Positions 50,205 through 59,453 of a DNA stretch of 64,000 nt are shown here, piece by piece. This DNA is from Chryseobacterium sp. JM1 (lineage in GTDB: Bacteria > Bacteroidota > Bacteroidia > Flavobacteriales > Weeksellaceae). Each line of letters begins with the position of its first letter. Position 1 is the first letter of the stretch. The stretch is from positions 1 through 64,000 of the forward strand of contig NZ_JPRN01000018.1 of NCBI RefSeq assembly GCF_000737715.1, in the 5' to 3' direction. Below the pieces are notes generated by a model. The model ran no database searches. It was not told the DNA's origin and was given only the letters and a program-made list of their open reading frames with translations. The position numbers and the translations under genes were made by a program.

Positions 50205-50430
50205 GTAGTGAGTTGCGGAGTTTGAGAGTATGAGGGTTTTAGAGTTTGAGGGTTTGAGGGTTGTAGCGTTTGAGAGTTTGAGGGTTGTAGGGTTTGAGAG
50301 TTTTTGAGTCTTAGGGTAACAAGAAATACGTCTATGAATTAGCTGCTGGCTATTGGCTGCTGGCAACCCGGAACCTGTATCCCGCACCTGCTACCTGCTA
50401 CCTGCCACCTAAAATCTGCCACCTGCCACC
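50205..50430. repeat. Repeat-filled spacer between the M13 paralogues
   Basis: GAGTTTGAGGGTTTGAGGG, TGTAGCGTTTGAGAG and TGAGGGTTGTAGGG units (50215-50320), followed by GCTGCTGGCTATTGGCTGC (50341) and ACCTGCTACCTGCCACC tracts. Same families as at 3.2, 17.7, 21.1 and 57.9 kb. Confidence 0.75.
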
Positions 50431-50431
50431 T

Positions 50432-50465
50432 AAAAAAACAAAAACCGCTCATTGCTGAACGGTTT
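50432..50465 (-). terminator. Terminator of M13 paralogue 2
   Basis: AAACCGTTCA-GCAA-TGAGCGGTTT with one mismatch, followed by TTGTTTTTTT on the minus strand, 9 bp after the stop at 50474. Confidence 0.8.
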
Positions 50466-50473
50466 GTTTATTG

Positions 50474-52531
50474 TTACCAGATTTTGATTCTTTCTTCCGG
50501 CGTTTTGTATAGTTTGTCTCCTTTTTTCACATCGAATGCTTTGTAGAAAGCGTCAACGTTGATCAATGGACCAAAGCTTCTGAAATATCCCGGAGAATGC
50601 GGGTCAGTTTTCACTTGGTTTACCATATATTTTTCACTGGAAAGAGTTCTCCAAACGGTTGCCCAGCTTAGGAAGAATCTCTGATCCTGAGAGAATCCGC
50701 TGATTTTCCCTGGATTTCCTTTATCTTTTAAATACATCTGAAGTGCATCGTAAGCGATATTTACTCCACCTAAGTCAGCAATATTTTCACCGTTTGTGAA
50801 AGTACCGTTCACGAAAGTACCTTTTACCGGCTCGTATTTGTCATACTGAGCAGCAAGAGCTTTTGTTGCTTTTTCGAAGTTGGCTTTATCTTCAGGAGTC
50901 CACCAGTCTACAAGGTTTCCGTCTGCATCGAACTGAGCACCTGAATCATCAAATCCGTGGCTCATTTCGTGACCGATAACGGCACCGATTCCTCCGAAAT
51001 TCACGGCAGCATCAGCTTTAGGATTGAAGAAAGGAGGCTGAAGGATGGCAGCCGGGAATACGATTTCGTTGTTTACCGGGTTGTAGTAAGCATTCACCGT
51101 TTGTGGTGTCATACCCCATTCTGTTTTATCTACAGCTTTACCGATTTTTGCTAAATCTTTATTATACTGCCAAGCCGCTACATTCTGAAGGTTCTTGTAT
51201 AAAGTTCCGCCTTTAGCTTCCGGAAGAATTTCTAATTTTGAATAGTCTTTCCATTTGTCCGGATAAGCCACTTTCACTGTAAACTTGTTCAGTTTGGTCA
51301 TTGCTTTTTCCTTCGTTGTAGAAGACATCCACGCCAGGTTGTTGATGTGAACTGCGAAGCTTTTCTTTAAATAATCGATCAATTCTACCATCTGAGCTTT
51401 TGCTTCAGCCGGGAAATATTTTTCAACATATAATTTACCGAAAGCTTCACCCAGAGAACCGTTGATTAACTCAAATCCTCTTTTGTTCAATGCTCTCTGC
51501 TCCTGCTGGCCTCTTAAGTATTTGCCATAGAAACCGAATCTCATATCTCCTAACTTTTCACTTAGGTAAGAAGCACTTCCGTGGATCATGTGGAATTTTA
51601 AATAATCCTTGATCACAGGAAGGTTCTGAGCATTCACCAATTTATCAAAGTTCTTATAATACCCGATTTCCCCGATGATTACTTTATCTGTATTCACCCC
51701 TACTTTTTTAAGATAAGCAGGAATATCAACGCCTTTTACCAATGTTGAAAGCTCAGCCATTGTTCTTGGGTTGTACTGAAGCGTGTTGTCACGGCTTTGC
51801 TCGTTGGTAAGGTAAGTCTGTGCAATGCTTTTTTCGTAGTCTACGATACCTTTTGCAGCTGCATCAGCATTTTTGTAGCCTAATTCTTTAAGCATAGAAG
51901 CTACATATTTCTGATATTCAGCGATAGCTTCCGTATTTTTTTCGTTTACTTTCTGATAGTAATCTCTTCCTAACCCTAGAGAAGCATCTCCTAAGTAAAC
52001 AGCATTCATTTTAGAGTCTTTAAGATCTGCATCTACACCCCATCCGTACAATGTATTTTCGCCGTCTTTAGTTACAGAGATCAGATAATTCTGAAGGTCA
52101 GTAAGGTTTTTGATCGCGTCAATTTTATTCAGATTATCCTGAATAGGCTTGATTCCGTCTGCATTTCTCTTCTGCATATTCATGTAAGAAGCATACAGAT
52201 CCTGAATTTTTTTACCCTCGCTTCCGTCTGCAAATTTGTCTTTCAGAAGAGAGTTCAAAATAGTCATTGAGTTGTTGTCTGTATCTTCAGCCAGTTTATT
52301 GAAACTACCCCAAGTTGGTTTATCGGACGGAATTTTGGCTGTTTTCATCCAAGTTCCGCTTACGTAGTTATAAAAATCATCCTGCGGACGTACTGAAGTA
52401 TCCATAAGGCTAATATCCAAGCCTTTATCTGTGCTGTTAACTGCTGTTTTTACGGCTTTTGCCTGTCCGTTCACTGTATTAAGTGAGCAAACACCTGCCA
52501 ATAAAAACAAAGAAAGCGTTAGTTTTTTCAT
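50474..52531 (-). CDS. M13 family metallopeptidase, secreted (paralogue 2)
   Basis: A 685-residue M13 zinc peptidase. Signal peptide 1-23 (LLAGVCSLNTVNGQ) with a signal-peptidase I-type end, unlike its lipoprotein neighbour. Same domain order: M13 N-terminal domain (DTSVRPQDDFYNYVSGTWMK), VIGHEMSHGFDDSG zinc site, FTNGENIADLGGVNIAYDAL third ligand and VNAYYNPVNNEIVFPAAIL. Large parts are identical in both copies (for example AYDALQMYLKDKGNPGKISGF), which points to a tandem duplication. Different anchoring suggests divided locations. Followed by a terminator, so each paralogue is its own unit. Confidence 0.95.
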   Translation of the reverse strand: MKKLTLSLFLLAGVCSLNTVNGQAKAVKTAVNSTDKGLDISLMDTSVRPQDDFYNYVSGTWMKTAKIPSDKPTWGSFNKLAEDTDNNSMTILNSLLKDKFADGSEGKKIQDLYASYMNMQKRNADGIKPIQDNLNKIDAIKNLTDLQNYLISVTKDGENTLYGWGVDADLKDSKMNAVYLGDASLGLGRDYYQKVNEKNTEAIAEYQKYVASMLKELGYKNADAAAKGIVDYEKSIAQTYLTNEQSRDNTLQYNPRTMAELSTLVKGVDIPAYLKKVGVNTDKVIIGEIGYYKNFDKLVNAQNLPVIKDYLKFHMIHGSASYLSEKLGDMRFGFYGKYLRGQQEQRALNKRGFELINGSLGEAFGKLYVEKYFPAEAKAQMVELIDYLKKSFAVHINNLAWMSSTTKEKAMTKLNKFTVKVAYPDKWKDYSKLEILPEAKGGTLYKNLQNVAAWQYNKDLAKIGKAVDKTEWGMTPQTVNAYYNPVNNEIVFPAAILQPPFFNPKADAAVNFGGIGAVIGHEMSHGFDDSGAQFDADGNLVDWWTPEDKANFEKATKALAAQYDKYEPVKGTFVNGTFTNGENIADLGGVNIAYDALQMYLKDKGNPGKISGFSQDQRFFLSWATVWRTLSSEKYMVNQVKTDPHSPGYFRSFGPLINVDAFYKAFDVKKGDKLYKTPEERIKIW

Positions 52532-52603
52532 TATGATAGCAAATTTTAGATGATAAGTCTGTTTTTTTTAAGTTTTGTTACAATAAACAAATTTAAACAA
52601 ATA

Positions 52604-55600
52604 TTAGGTAGTCACGATCTCTTTTACATTTCCTGTTCTTTTTAAAAATCCCCAGGACTGCATTTCTCCTTTCAATGCTTTTCTTAAACTTCTGAATAAT
52701 ACAATATACATCAGCCATCTGTAACCGAAACGCTGCGGAATCACATAAAATAAACCGGTTAGTTTTTCCCTTTGCATAATAAATGCGGCAAGAGCCAGAG
52801 AAGCATCTACCAACAGGAAGATCAGATAATACGTGAATATTTTCCCGCCGTTTCCAGATAAAATTCCAAAAAACATAATCAGATCTGCCATTGGCGAAAA
52901 GAACGGAATGATATACTGAAACAGTAAAATATTCGGCATCGCCCAAAGTCCAAGCCCTTTGTATTTTGGATTCAGGAAAGTCTGACGCTGTTTCCAGAAC
53001 ATCTGCATGATTCCGTAAGTCCAGCGGAAACGTTGTTTTAAAAACTGTTTTACACTTTCGGGAGCTTCGGTCACAGCAACGGCTCTGTTTTCATTGGCCA
53101 CTGTATATCCTGCTCTTAAAATCTTCACGGTAATATCACAGTCTTCTGCCAAGGTATCGGTAGAATATCCTCCTGCTTCGATGATCACGGACTTTTTAAA
53201 TGCCCCGATTGCTCCGGGAATTACCGTCACAGCATTAATATAAGCATAGGCCAATCTATCAAAATTCTGACTCGTTGTATATTCTATAGACTGCCATCTG
53301 GTAAGCCAGTTCACGGTGTTTCCTACTTTCACATTCCCAGCTACAGCGACGATCTTTTCCTCCGGATCTGAGTTTAAAAATCTTGCAATCAGATATTTTA
53401 CAGCGTTATGCTCAAGCTGAGTATCTGCGTCAATACACACAACATATTCTGCATCGGTCTGGGAAATCCCGAAGTTCAGTGCAGTCGCTTTTCCACCATT
53501 TGATTTTGTGAAAATTTTCAGTTTCGGGTGGTTGGGAAATGCTTCACTGGTTTTTTTATAGGTTGAATCCTTACTTCCGTCATCTACCATAATGATATCG
53601 AAGTTGGGATAAGTCTGTTTTAATAAATTATTCAGAGAAGAAATAATATTCACTTCTTCATTATAAGCAGGAACAATGATGGATACTTTCGGATAGGTTT
53701 CCAAAACCGGAAGCTCACCCAATCGTTTTTCTTTTTTTCTTTCTTTAAAAGCCCAGTACATCATCAGTATTAATCTTATCAGTCCAAGCCCGATAAATAT
53801 AGTGAAAAGCGCTACCAGAAAATGACTGATTCCATAAATCGCGGTTGCCAGCACCAGATTGAGCTGCATGATATAATAGGATCTTGTTTTCGGAACTTCC
53901 GGCATCAGCACGCTTTTGCTTTTGTGCAGAATACTGGCAAGATTCGTAAAATGATAGCCTTGTTTCTGAAGTGTCGGGATCAGGATTTTAAGAGCCTTCA
54001 CGGTTTCTTCTCTCGTATCTCCGCCTGCATCGTGCAGAAGGATGATATTTCCCCGTTGCAGCTTAATGCCTGCCATAACACGTTTGATAATTTCATCTGA
54101 TTTGATTCCCGGCTGCCAGTCTTCCGGGTCAATGCTTTCTCCGATGTCGAGATAATTTTGCTGTCTCGCCAGTGCTACCGGAATAATTTCCTCAGAACTG
54201 GTCGGTTCCGAATCTGCGTTGTAAGGTGCTCTGAAGAGAATGGTGCTGTGCCCTGTGATACATTCGATCAGCAGTCTTGTCAGTTTCATTTCCATTAATG
54301 CTCTTTCAGGACTTACTTTCGCTACATTTTCATGCGTAAACGTGTGGTTTCCGATCTCGTGACCCTCCCGGTAAATTCTTTTCACCAGCGGAAGGTTTCT
54401 TTCAGCATTCAATCCAACAAGAAAGAATGCGGCAGGAACGTGATATTTTGAAAGGATATCTAAAATCTGTGGTGTATACGTTTCATCCGGACCATCGTCA
54501 AAGGTTAGTACCAGCTCTTTTTGCGGAGCTTCCCCATATTTTTTAACTTCATAAGAACTTGGATAGGTGATATAGTTCTCATCGGTAATTATTTTTTCTT
54601 TGGGATCTATTTCCAAAGCTATTTTTCCGTCATGAGGCGTATTCAAAACATCCAGAACTTCCCCGTCCCCGATGTAATCGACCATCGTTTGCCCTTTTAC
54701 ATTCTCCAGCATTTTCAAATTAAGCTTTGACATACCTGCAGTTGTCAAATCTTTATCATAAAAATTCCAGATTCTGCTGTCTTCACTTCCCAGTCTCCAA
54801 ACGGCAGTTCCCGCCAGCGGATATTCGGAAGAAAAACGCATCGTGTTGAAAATGGAAGCTGCATCGTTGAAGAATACCGTGTGGGTATTTTTTTTAGAAT
54901 CTGTGTAGGAGTAATTTAAATTGAATGTATTGTCATCATAATTAATGACCGCTTTGCTCGCACTGGCCTTTGTAATAGCCTGCATATAAGTAACGGAGGT
55001 ATTATCTTCTTTGTTGGTACTCCAGTCGTAGCCGTATGCTCCCAACCCCAGAATTATCTTTTCAGGCGTTGTTTTTTTAAGGATTTTCTCAGTCTGAGCT
55101 TCGATCCATTTTTGTGAAGAAACCGGTCCAGCATCACTATCTGCGGCATATTCATCATACGCCATCAGGATGAAGTAATCTACATAAGGATTCAGTTTCT
55201 GGATATTGTAATCGTCATTATCCGTCATGATATCCATGGTCACCAGCAGTTTATTCTGTTTGAATGTGTCTGAAAGTTCCTTCATAAAAGCAATCAGGTA
55301 TTCATCAGAATCCAGGTTCATATCTTCAAAGTCAATATTGATTCCTTTAAAGTGAAATTTCTGACACTGCTGCGTAAGCTTTTGAATCAGTTTTGTTCTT
55401 CTCTGTGGATCTTTTAAAACCTTTCCAAGTCCTTCGGAACGGAACTCGCGATCGGAATTATTACTTAAAATCGGCATCGCAGCCACTCCGGTTCTTTTGA
55501 TGATTTTATAGCCTTCCGGATCTATATTGGTCTTTAAATCCCCTGTTTTGGGATCGAGGAAAAACCATTCCGGGAAAACGAGGTTGATGTGTCTGATATT

Positions 55601-56002
55601 TCTTTTCAGAGACATCAGCGACTGCGGATCCCAAGCCACATAGAATGCAGAACGGATCCCGCCGGGAAACATGGACCAGCTTCGGTTTTGATTTTTAAGT
55701 CTTTCTGCTCTTGCCTGCTGAATTTTCGCAAGGCTGGTATGCATGGTTTTTTCAGAAATAAAATTCCTGAAACCTTTGTATTCTTTGGATATTTTATTTT
55801 CCTGAAGATAAGGTTTACTGGCTGTAATAACCGCTTTATAATCTTCTTTGAAAGGAATTTTCGGACTTTTTTCCAGCTTCATCATAAGCCCTAAAGCCAG
55901 AATGAGTAATACGGCCACGAAAATAAAGATACGACTTCCCCACTGTACGCTTCTCCAGCGTTTTTTATTGTCAGTCTGAAAAATCTGTTTTGAGTTTTCC
56001 AC
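52604..56002 (-). CDS. GH18-polysaccharide deacetylase-GT2 fusion protein
   Basis: A 1132-residue membrane protein combining three enzymes. Helix 1 at 24-42; GH18-type domain about 110-440 with KGINIDFEDMN (catalytic Asp224/Glu226) and YFILMAYDEY; NodB-type deacetylase about 495-690 with TFDDGPDE (500-507), GNHTFTHENV (His553, His557), LFRAPYNAD and LLHDAGGDT; helices at about 715-750; GT2 processive synthase about 770-1000 with VSIIVPAYNEE, VCIDADTQ (DxD), LAEDCD and QRFRW (990-994); and about three C-terminal helices. Topology puts the first two domains outside the cytoplasmic membrane and the GT2 inside. The likely product is a beta-linked N-acetylhexosamine polymer that is exported, deacetylated and trimmed; the product is inferred. 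Confidence 0.92.
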   Translation of the reverse strand: MENSKQIFQTDNKKRWRSVQWGSRIFIFVAVLLILALGLMMKLEKSPKIPFKEDYKAVITASKPYLQENKISKEYKGFRNFISEKTMHTSLAKIQQARAERLKNQNRSWSMFPGGIRSAFYVAWDPQSLMSLKRNIRHINLVFPEWFFLDPKTGDLKTNIDPEGYKIIKRTGVAAMPILSNNSDREFRSEGLGKVLKDPQRRTKLIQKLTQQCQKFHFKGINIDFEDMNLDSDEYLIAFMKELSDTFKQNKLLVTMDIMTDNDDYNIQKLNPYVDYFILMAYDEYAADSDAGPVSSQKWIEAQTEKILKKTTPEKIILGLGAYGYDWSTNKEDNTSVTYMQAITKASASKAVINYDDNTFNLNYSYTDSKKNTHTVFFNDAASIFNTMRFSSEYPLAGTAVWRLGSEDSRIWNFYDKDLTTAGMSKLNLKMLENVKGQTMVDYIGDGEVLDVLNTPHDGKIALEIDPKEKIITDENYITYPSSYEVKKYGEAPQKELVLTFDDGPDETYTPQILDILSKYHVPAAFFLVGLNAERNLPLVKRIYREGHEIGNHTFTHENVAKVSPERALMEMKLTRLLIECITGHSTILFRAPYNADSEPTSSEEIIPVALARQQNYLDIGESIDPEDWQPGIKSDEIIKRVMAGIKLQRGNIILLHDAGGDTREETVKALKILIPTLQKQGYHFTNLASILHKSKSVLMPEVPKTRSYYIMQLNLVLATAIYGISHFLVALFTIFIGLGLIRLILMMYWAFKERKKEKRLGELPVLETYPKVSIIVPAYNEEVNIISSLNNLLKQTYPNFDIIMVDDGSKDSTYKKTSEAFPNHPKLKIFTKSNGGKATALNFGISQTDAEYVVCIDADTQLEHNAVKYLIARFLNSDPEEKIVAVAGNVKVGNTVNWLTRWQSIEYTTSQNFDRLAYAYINAVTVIPGAIGAFKKSVIIEAGGYSTDTLAEDCDITVKILRAGYTVANENRAVAVTEAPESVKQFLKQRFRWTYGIMQMFWKQRQTFLNPKYKGLGLWAMPNILLFQYIIPFFSPMADLIMFFGILSGNGGKIFTYYLIFLLVDASLALAAFIMQREKLTGLFYVIPQRFGYRWLMYIVLFRSLRKALKGEMQSWGFLKRTGNVKEIVTT

Positions 56003-56088
56003 GTAATGAAATTTATATGATGGATTCCAAAAAGCGTGAAAAACTCAATTATTTTTATTAAAATAAAATTAAAAAAACCAACTGATTT

Positions 56089-57339
56089 CTAAGCATTTAT
56101 AAGCAGCCCTACCAGATCCTGAATAATCTTCTGAGAAACAAAATTCATAAAATCAAGTCGGTCTAAATGAGGCATATATAATTTTGAAGTAACTTCCTGA
56201 TCATTAATCCTGATTGTGTAAAAAACAGTTCCTATTTCTTTACCATCCTCTCCTTTACCCGGACCTGCAACCCCTGTTGTAGAAAGGGAAATATCCGTTC
56301 CAAACAGTTTCTGACAACCTTCCGCCATTTCACTTGCTACCTGCTCACTTACCACGGTGAACTCATCCACCGTCTCTTTAGAAACCTTTAAAATCTCAAT
56401 TTTCTTTTCCGTAGCGTATGGCACAATTCCGCCCAGGAAATAGGCTGAACTTCCGGAAATGGATGTAATCATTTTGGCCAGCTCACCGCCCGTACAGCTT
56501 TCTGCCGTGGAAATCGTCAGTTGTCTTTCCGTAAGAATTTCAGCCAGGATCTTTTCAATTTTATCTTCGGTGACTGCAATCACATGATCTTTGACCAAAG
56601 GAAGAAGTTTCTGGATCTCCTCTTCTGCCTGCTGTTTCAGGGCTGTTTCATTGTCTCCTGAAGCAGTTAGTCTTAATTTGACACGGGTTCCTACCGGAAG
56701 ATAAGACAACGCCAGATTTTCAGGAAGTGCCAGTTCCCAGTCTTCAATGGTATCCGCGAGAATACTCTCAGGAATTCCCACCACGGAAACAATTCTGGTA
56801 TGAATATAATACAGATTGAATTTTTCTTTTAAATAAGGAACGATCTGGCCTCTGATCAATGGTTTCACTTCATAAGGAACACCCGGAAGGCTGAAACATA
56901 ATTTACCATCCTGCTCCATCATCATGCATGGTGCCGTTCCAAAGTGGTTTTGAAAAACAACAGATTTTGTAGGGACGAAAGCCTGTTCTCTGTTTCTTTC
57001 AAGGATATCCGCGCGGCCGCGTCTTTCCATATAGTTTTTAAGATGGTTGAAAGTCACCTCGTCCAAAGCAATTTCATCATTGAAATAATCAGCCAGTGCT
57101 TTTTTTGTTTTATCATCTCTTGTCGGGCCTAAACCTCCGGTCGTTATGATCAGATCACCCAGCTCAAAAGCTGCTTTTAGAGTATTTTTAATGATATCGA
57201 TCTCATCGGATATGGTGAAGATCTGTGTCACCTGTATGCCAATATTTTTAAGTTCCGTGGCAATAAAATTAGAATTGGTATCAACGGTATTTCCGGAAAG
57301 GATTTCATCCCCGATAGTAATCAGAACAGCTTTTTCCAT
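56089..57339 (-). CDS. cinA: CinA-like protein (competence/damage-inducible, nicotinamide-nucleotide amidohydrolase)
   Basis: A 416-residue two-domain protein. The N-terminal COG1058 (MoaB/MogA-like) domain has ITIGDEILSGNTVDTNSNFIA and DLIITTGGLGPTRDDKT, with ADP-ribose pyrophosphatase activity known for homologues. The C-terminal PncC domain has ISTAESCTGGELAKMITSISGSSAYFLGGIVPYATEKK and LSTTGVAGPGKGEDGKEIGTV, which deamidates nicotinamide mononucleotide. Complete; it recycles pyridine nucleotides. Stands alone, divergent from the small acidic gene. Confidence 0.94.
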   Translation of the reverse strand: MEKAVLITIGDEILSGNTVDTNSNFIATELKNIGIQVTQIFTISDEIDIIKNTLKAAFELGDLIITTGGLGPTRDDKTKKALADYFNDEIALDEVTFNHLKNYMERRGRADILERNREQAFVPTKSVVFQNHFGTAPCMMMEQDGKLCFSLPGVPYEVKPLIRGQIVPYLKEKFNLYYIHTRIVSVVGIPESILADTIEDWELALPENLALSYLPVGTRVKLRLTASGDNETALKQQAEEEIQKLLPLVKDHVIAVTEDKIEKILAEILTERQLTISTAESCTGGELAKMITSISGSSAYFLGGIVPYATEKKIEILKVSKETVDEFTVVSEQVASEMAEGCQKLFGTDISLSTTGVAGPGKGEDGKEIGTVFYTIRINDQEVTSKLYMPHLDRLDFMNFVSQKIIQDLVGLLINA

Positions 57340-57415
57340 ATATAAATTCTTGAAAGAAAATGTCCTGCAAATGACGTAAAAATCTACGGCTGCGACAACA
57401 TAAAATGATTTTTTC

Positions 57416-57423
57416 TATCTTTG
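57416..57423 (+). promoter_or_regulatory. -7 box of the acidic small protein gene
   Basis: TATCTTTG (TAnnTTTG), 33 bp before ATG 57457. Confidence 0.45.
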
Positions 57424-57456
57424 GCTGATACTGTTTAAAACTATAATTATTCGGCG

Positions 57457-57930
57457 ATGGCAAAATATGATGATGCTTCCTGGCACTATGGCGGAGAATA
57501 TCCGGAAAATTTATCCAATGAAAATGCAGCTACCCATATCGGTATGTTTCTAACGTGGTGTATCAACAACAATTTATTATCTGAAGAACTGGAAGAAGAT
57601 GCCAAAGATGAGATCCAAAGTGTCAAAAGACGCGAAATGACCGGAGCAGAATTTCTGATCGATCTGTGCGATGAAAAGTTCAGCCAACACGACCTCAACG
57701 ATCTGGGCAACGGCTTTGCGCAGGCCTATTACAATGATGATACTCCTTTCGGGAAAAAATTCAACTCATTTGGGGATGATTATTCAGAGACCTTCGACCG
57801 GAAAGCAGAAGAAAACGACTTCGAATATGAATCGTTCTACCACGTAGAAGACACCTTCGAAAATTATGATCTGATAAAACCTGTGATTGATCAGCGTTTT
57901 GAGGAGTGGAGGGAGTTTGCAGGGGTTTGA
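57457..57930 (+). CDS. Acidic hypothetical protein, 157 residues
   Basis: Cytoplasmic, strongly acidic (many Asp/Glu), no signal peptide. The N-terminus AKYDDASWHYGGEYPENLSNENAATHIGMFLTWCINNNLLSEELEEDA is well conserved in a DUF family that I think is DUF7832; that name is a recollection. The rest (FGDDYSETFDRKAEENDFEYESFYHVEDTFENYDLIKPVIDQRFEEWREF) is also acidic. The composition recalls immunity or inhibitor proteins, but no toxin gene is beside it. Alone on the plus strand with its own -7 box. Confidence 0.75.
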   Translation: MAKYDDASWHYGGEYPENLSNENAATHIGMFLTWCINNNLLSEELEEDAKDEIQSVKRREMTGAEFLIDLCDEKFSQHDLNDLGNGFAQAYYNDDTPFGKKFNSFGDDYSETFDRKAEENDFEYESFYHVEDTFENYDLIKPVIDQRFEEWREFAGV

Positions 57931-57995
57931 GTGTCGGAGTGTTTGAGTGTTTTAGAGTAGTTGCGTAATACGGGGTGCTAGTTTCGGAGAGTGAG
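57928..57995. repeat. Dispersed GAGTGTTTGAGTGTTTTAG-type repeat copy
   Basis: GTTTGAGTGTCGGAGTGTTT, GAGTGTTTTAGAG and TACGGGGTGCTAGTTTCGG, same family as 21098-21205. Confidence 0.65.
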
Positions 57996-58039
57996 TACTA
58001 TTGAATAAACTACAAATTCCTGGTGGCTTCGAGTGCCTC

Positions 58040-58579
58040 CTAATTATGCTTCACCCAGATCAATTCATCCGTATTATACCCTATTTTTTTCGCTTTTTCA
58101 ATGAAACGCAATCTGATACTTTCAGGAATAGAAGTTGTTCTGGATAGGATCCACAGATATTTCAGGCTGTTTCCTGCTACCAATGCATATTGATAATCTT
58201 CATCGATATCAATGACATTGTAGCCTGCCCAGATTGGTTTAAAAAAGGACACTTTAAGACGTGCATCAGTTTTATCTTTTACAAACCTGGCTTCTCCTAT
58301 GGCTTCTTTCCATTCTTTTTTAACGTAATTATAGCCTTTGTTGCTGACACGGATGGAGCCGTCCGGGTTTTCAGAATATTCGGCGGTGACATTGTCCATG
58401 TTTTTCTCAAATCTATAGTCGAAACGGGCAATCTCATACCATCTTCCGAGGTATTTTTTAGCATTAAAATTACTGACCGCTACTGCTCCTTTCGGAATTC
58501 CCGCAGAACACGAATTGTAAATAATCAGTCCTAAAACACCTAATGTAACCGGAATCGCAATTTTCTGAAGAGTTTTCAT
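58040..58579 (-). CDS. Lipocalin family protein (Blc-like)
   Basis: A 179-residue exported protein. The N-terminal hydrophobic segment is followed by IYNSCSAGIP, a possible lipobox (Cys about 24). Lipocalin motif FNAKKYLGRWYEIARFDYRFEKN, then NVTAEYSENPDGSIRVSNKGY, and the C-terminal ALVAGNSLKYLWILSRTTSIPE typical of bacterial lipocalins (Blc). It binds small lipids or sterol-like ligands at the outer membrane; stress-linked in E. coli. Single gene, spacer on both sides. Confidence 0.92.
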   Translation of the reverse strand: MKTLQKIAIPVTLGVLGLIIYNSCSAGIPKGAVAVSNFNAKKYLGRWYEIARFDYRFEKNMDNVTAEYSENPDGSIRVSNKGYNYVKKEWKEAIGEARFVKDKTDARLKVSFFKPIWAGYNVIDIDEDYQYALVAGNSLKYLWILSRTTSIPESIRLRFIEKAKKIGYNTDELIWVKHN

Positions 58580-58651
58580 AATGGGAATATTTTTGTGATT
58601 GCCCTGAAAACTTCAAAAATAATGCCTTTACGCTGTTAATGGACAATAATT

Positions 58652-59386
58652 CTAGGAAAAGACCTTCAGGAAATTGTCTTTAAAACTGCCGGAAACCTCT
58701 ATTTCGGTATCATCAGCAAGCATTACGGTTCCGCTTTTGTGGTAAGATTTTACAAATCCTGCATTGATGATATGCGACCGGTGAACTCTTACGAAAGGGT
58801 TTTCCAGCAGATCATCGAAATGTTTCAGGAAACGGCAGACCATTTTTTTTGAACCGTCGGTCAGATACACCTGTGTAAAGTTTCCGTCTGCCTGTAATCT
58901 TAGGATATCTTCTGTTTTAACCACATCAAATCCCTGAAGTGTAGGTAAGATCAGTTGTTGCTTTTCAGGTTTTAATTTTAAATTTTCAAGGAGAATTTTA
59001 TTCCGGTTGAGCTCTTCTTTCTTTTCTAGACTTTCTGCAACTTTATTTACGGCTAAAATCAGCTCCTGAATATCAATCGGTTTTAAAATATAATAGCTGG
59101 CCGATTTATTAAGTGCCTGCAGTGAATATTGAGAAAAGGCCGTGATAAAGATGGTTTCGTAGGAAAATTCTTTCGTCGCTTCCAACACGTCAAAAGCATT
59201 TCCGAAAGGCATTTCCACATCCAGAAAGACAAGCTGTGGCTGCTTTTCAGCAATCAACGGAACGGCTTCTTTGATGTTTTCCGCTTCGCCCACAATTTCG
59301 ATCTGTGGACAGTATTTTGTGATATAATTTCTGAGAACTTCTCTTGCAATAAGCTCATCGTCTACGATTATGGATTGTATTTTCAT
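58652..59386 (-). CDS. LytTR-family response regulator
   Basis: A 244-residue regulator. Receiver: IIVDDELIAREVL, phospho-Asp in VFLDVEMPFGNAFD and the conserved Lys in ILKPIDIQE. LytTR domain: VVKTEDILRLQADGNFTQVYLTDG ... PFVRVHRSHIINAGFV. Its likely partner is the TPR histidine kinase at 61504-63291, the only nearby kinase, but three passenger genes lie between them. Last gene of that minus-strand group. Confidence 0.92.
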   Translation of the reverse strand: MKIQSIIVDDELIAREVLRNYITKYCPQIEIVGEAENIKEAVPLIAEKQPQLVFLDVEMPFGNAFDVLEATKEFSYETIFITAFSQYSLQALNKSASYYILKPIDIQELILAVNKVAESLEKKEELNRNKILLENLKLKPEKQQLILPTLQGFDVVKTEDILRLQADGNFTQVYLTDGSKKMVCRFLKHFDDLLENPFVRVHRSHIINAGFVKSYHKSGTVMLADDTEIEVSGSFKDNFLKVFS

Positions 59387-59453
59387 TTTTTTTCAGGTAA
59401 TAGGTGGCAGATTATAGGTTGCAGGTATCGCGGATTAAGGTAATGAGTAGGGT

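Noticed and set aside
3220..57995. Repeat tracts as CRISPR arrays
   Set aside because: Units are short, imperfect and without unique spacers of regular length; no cas genes.
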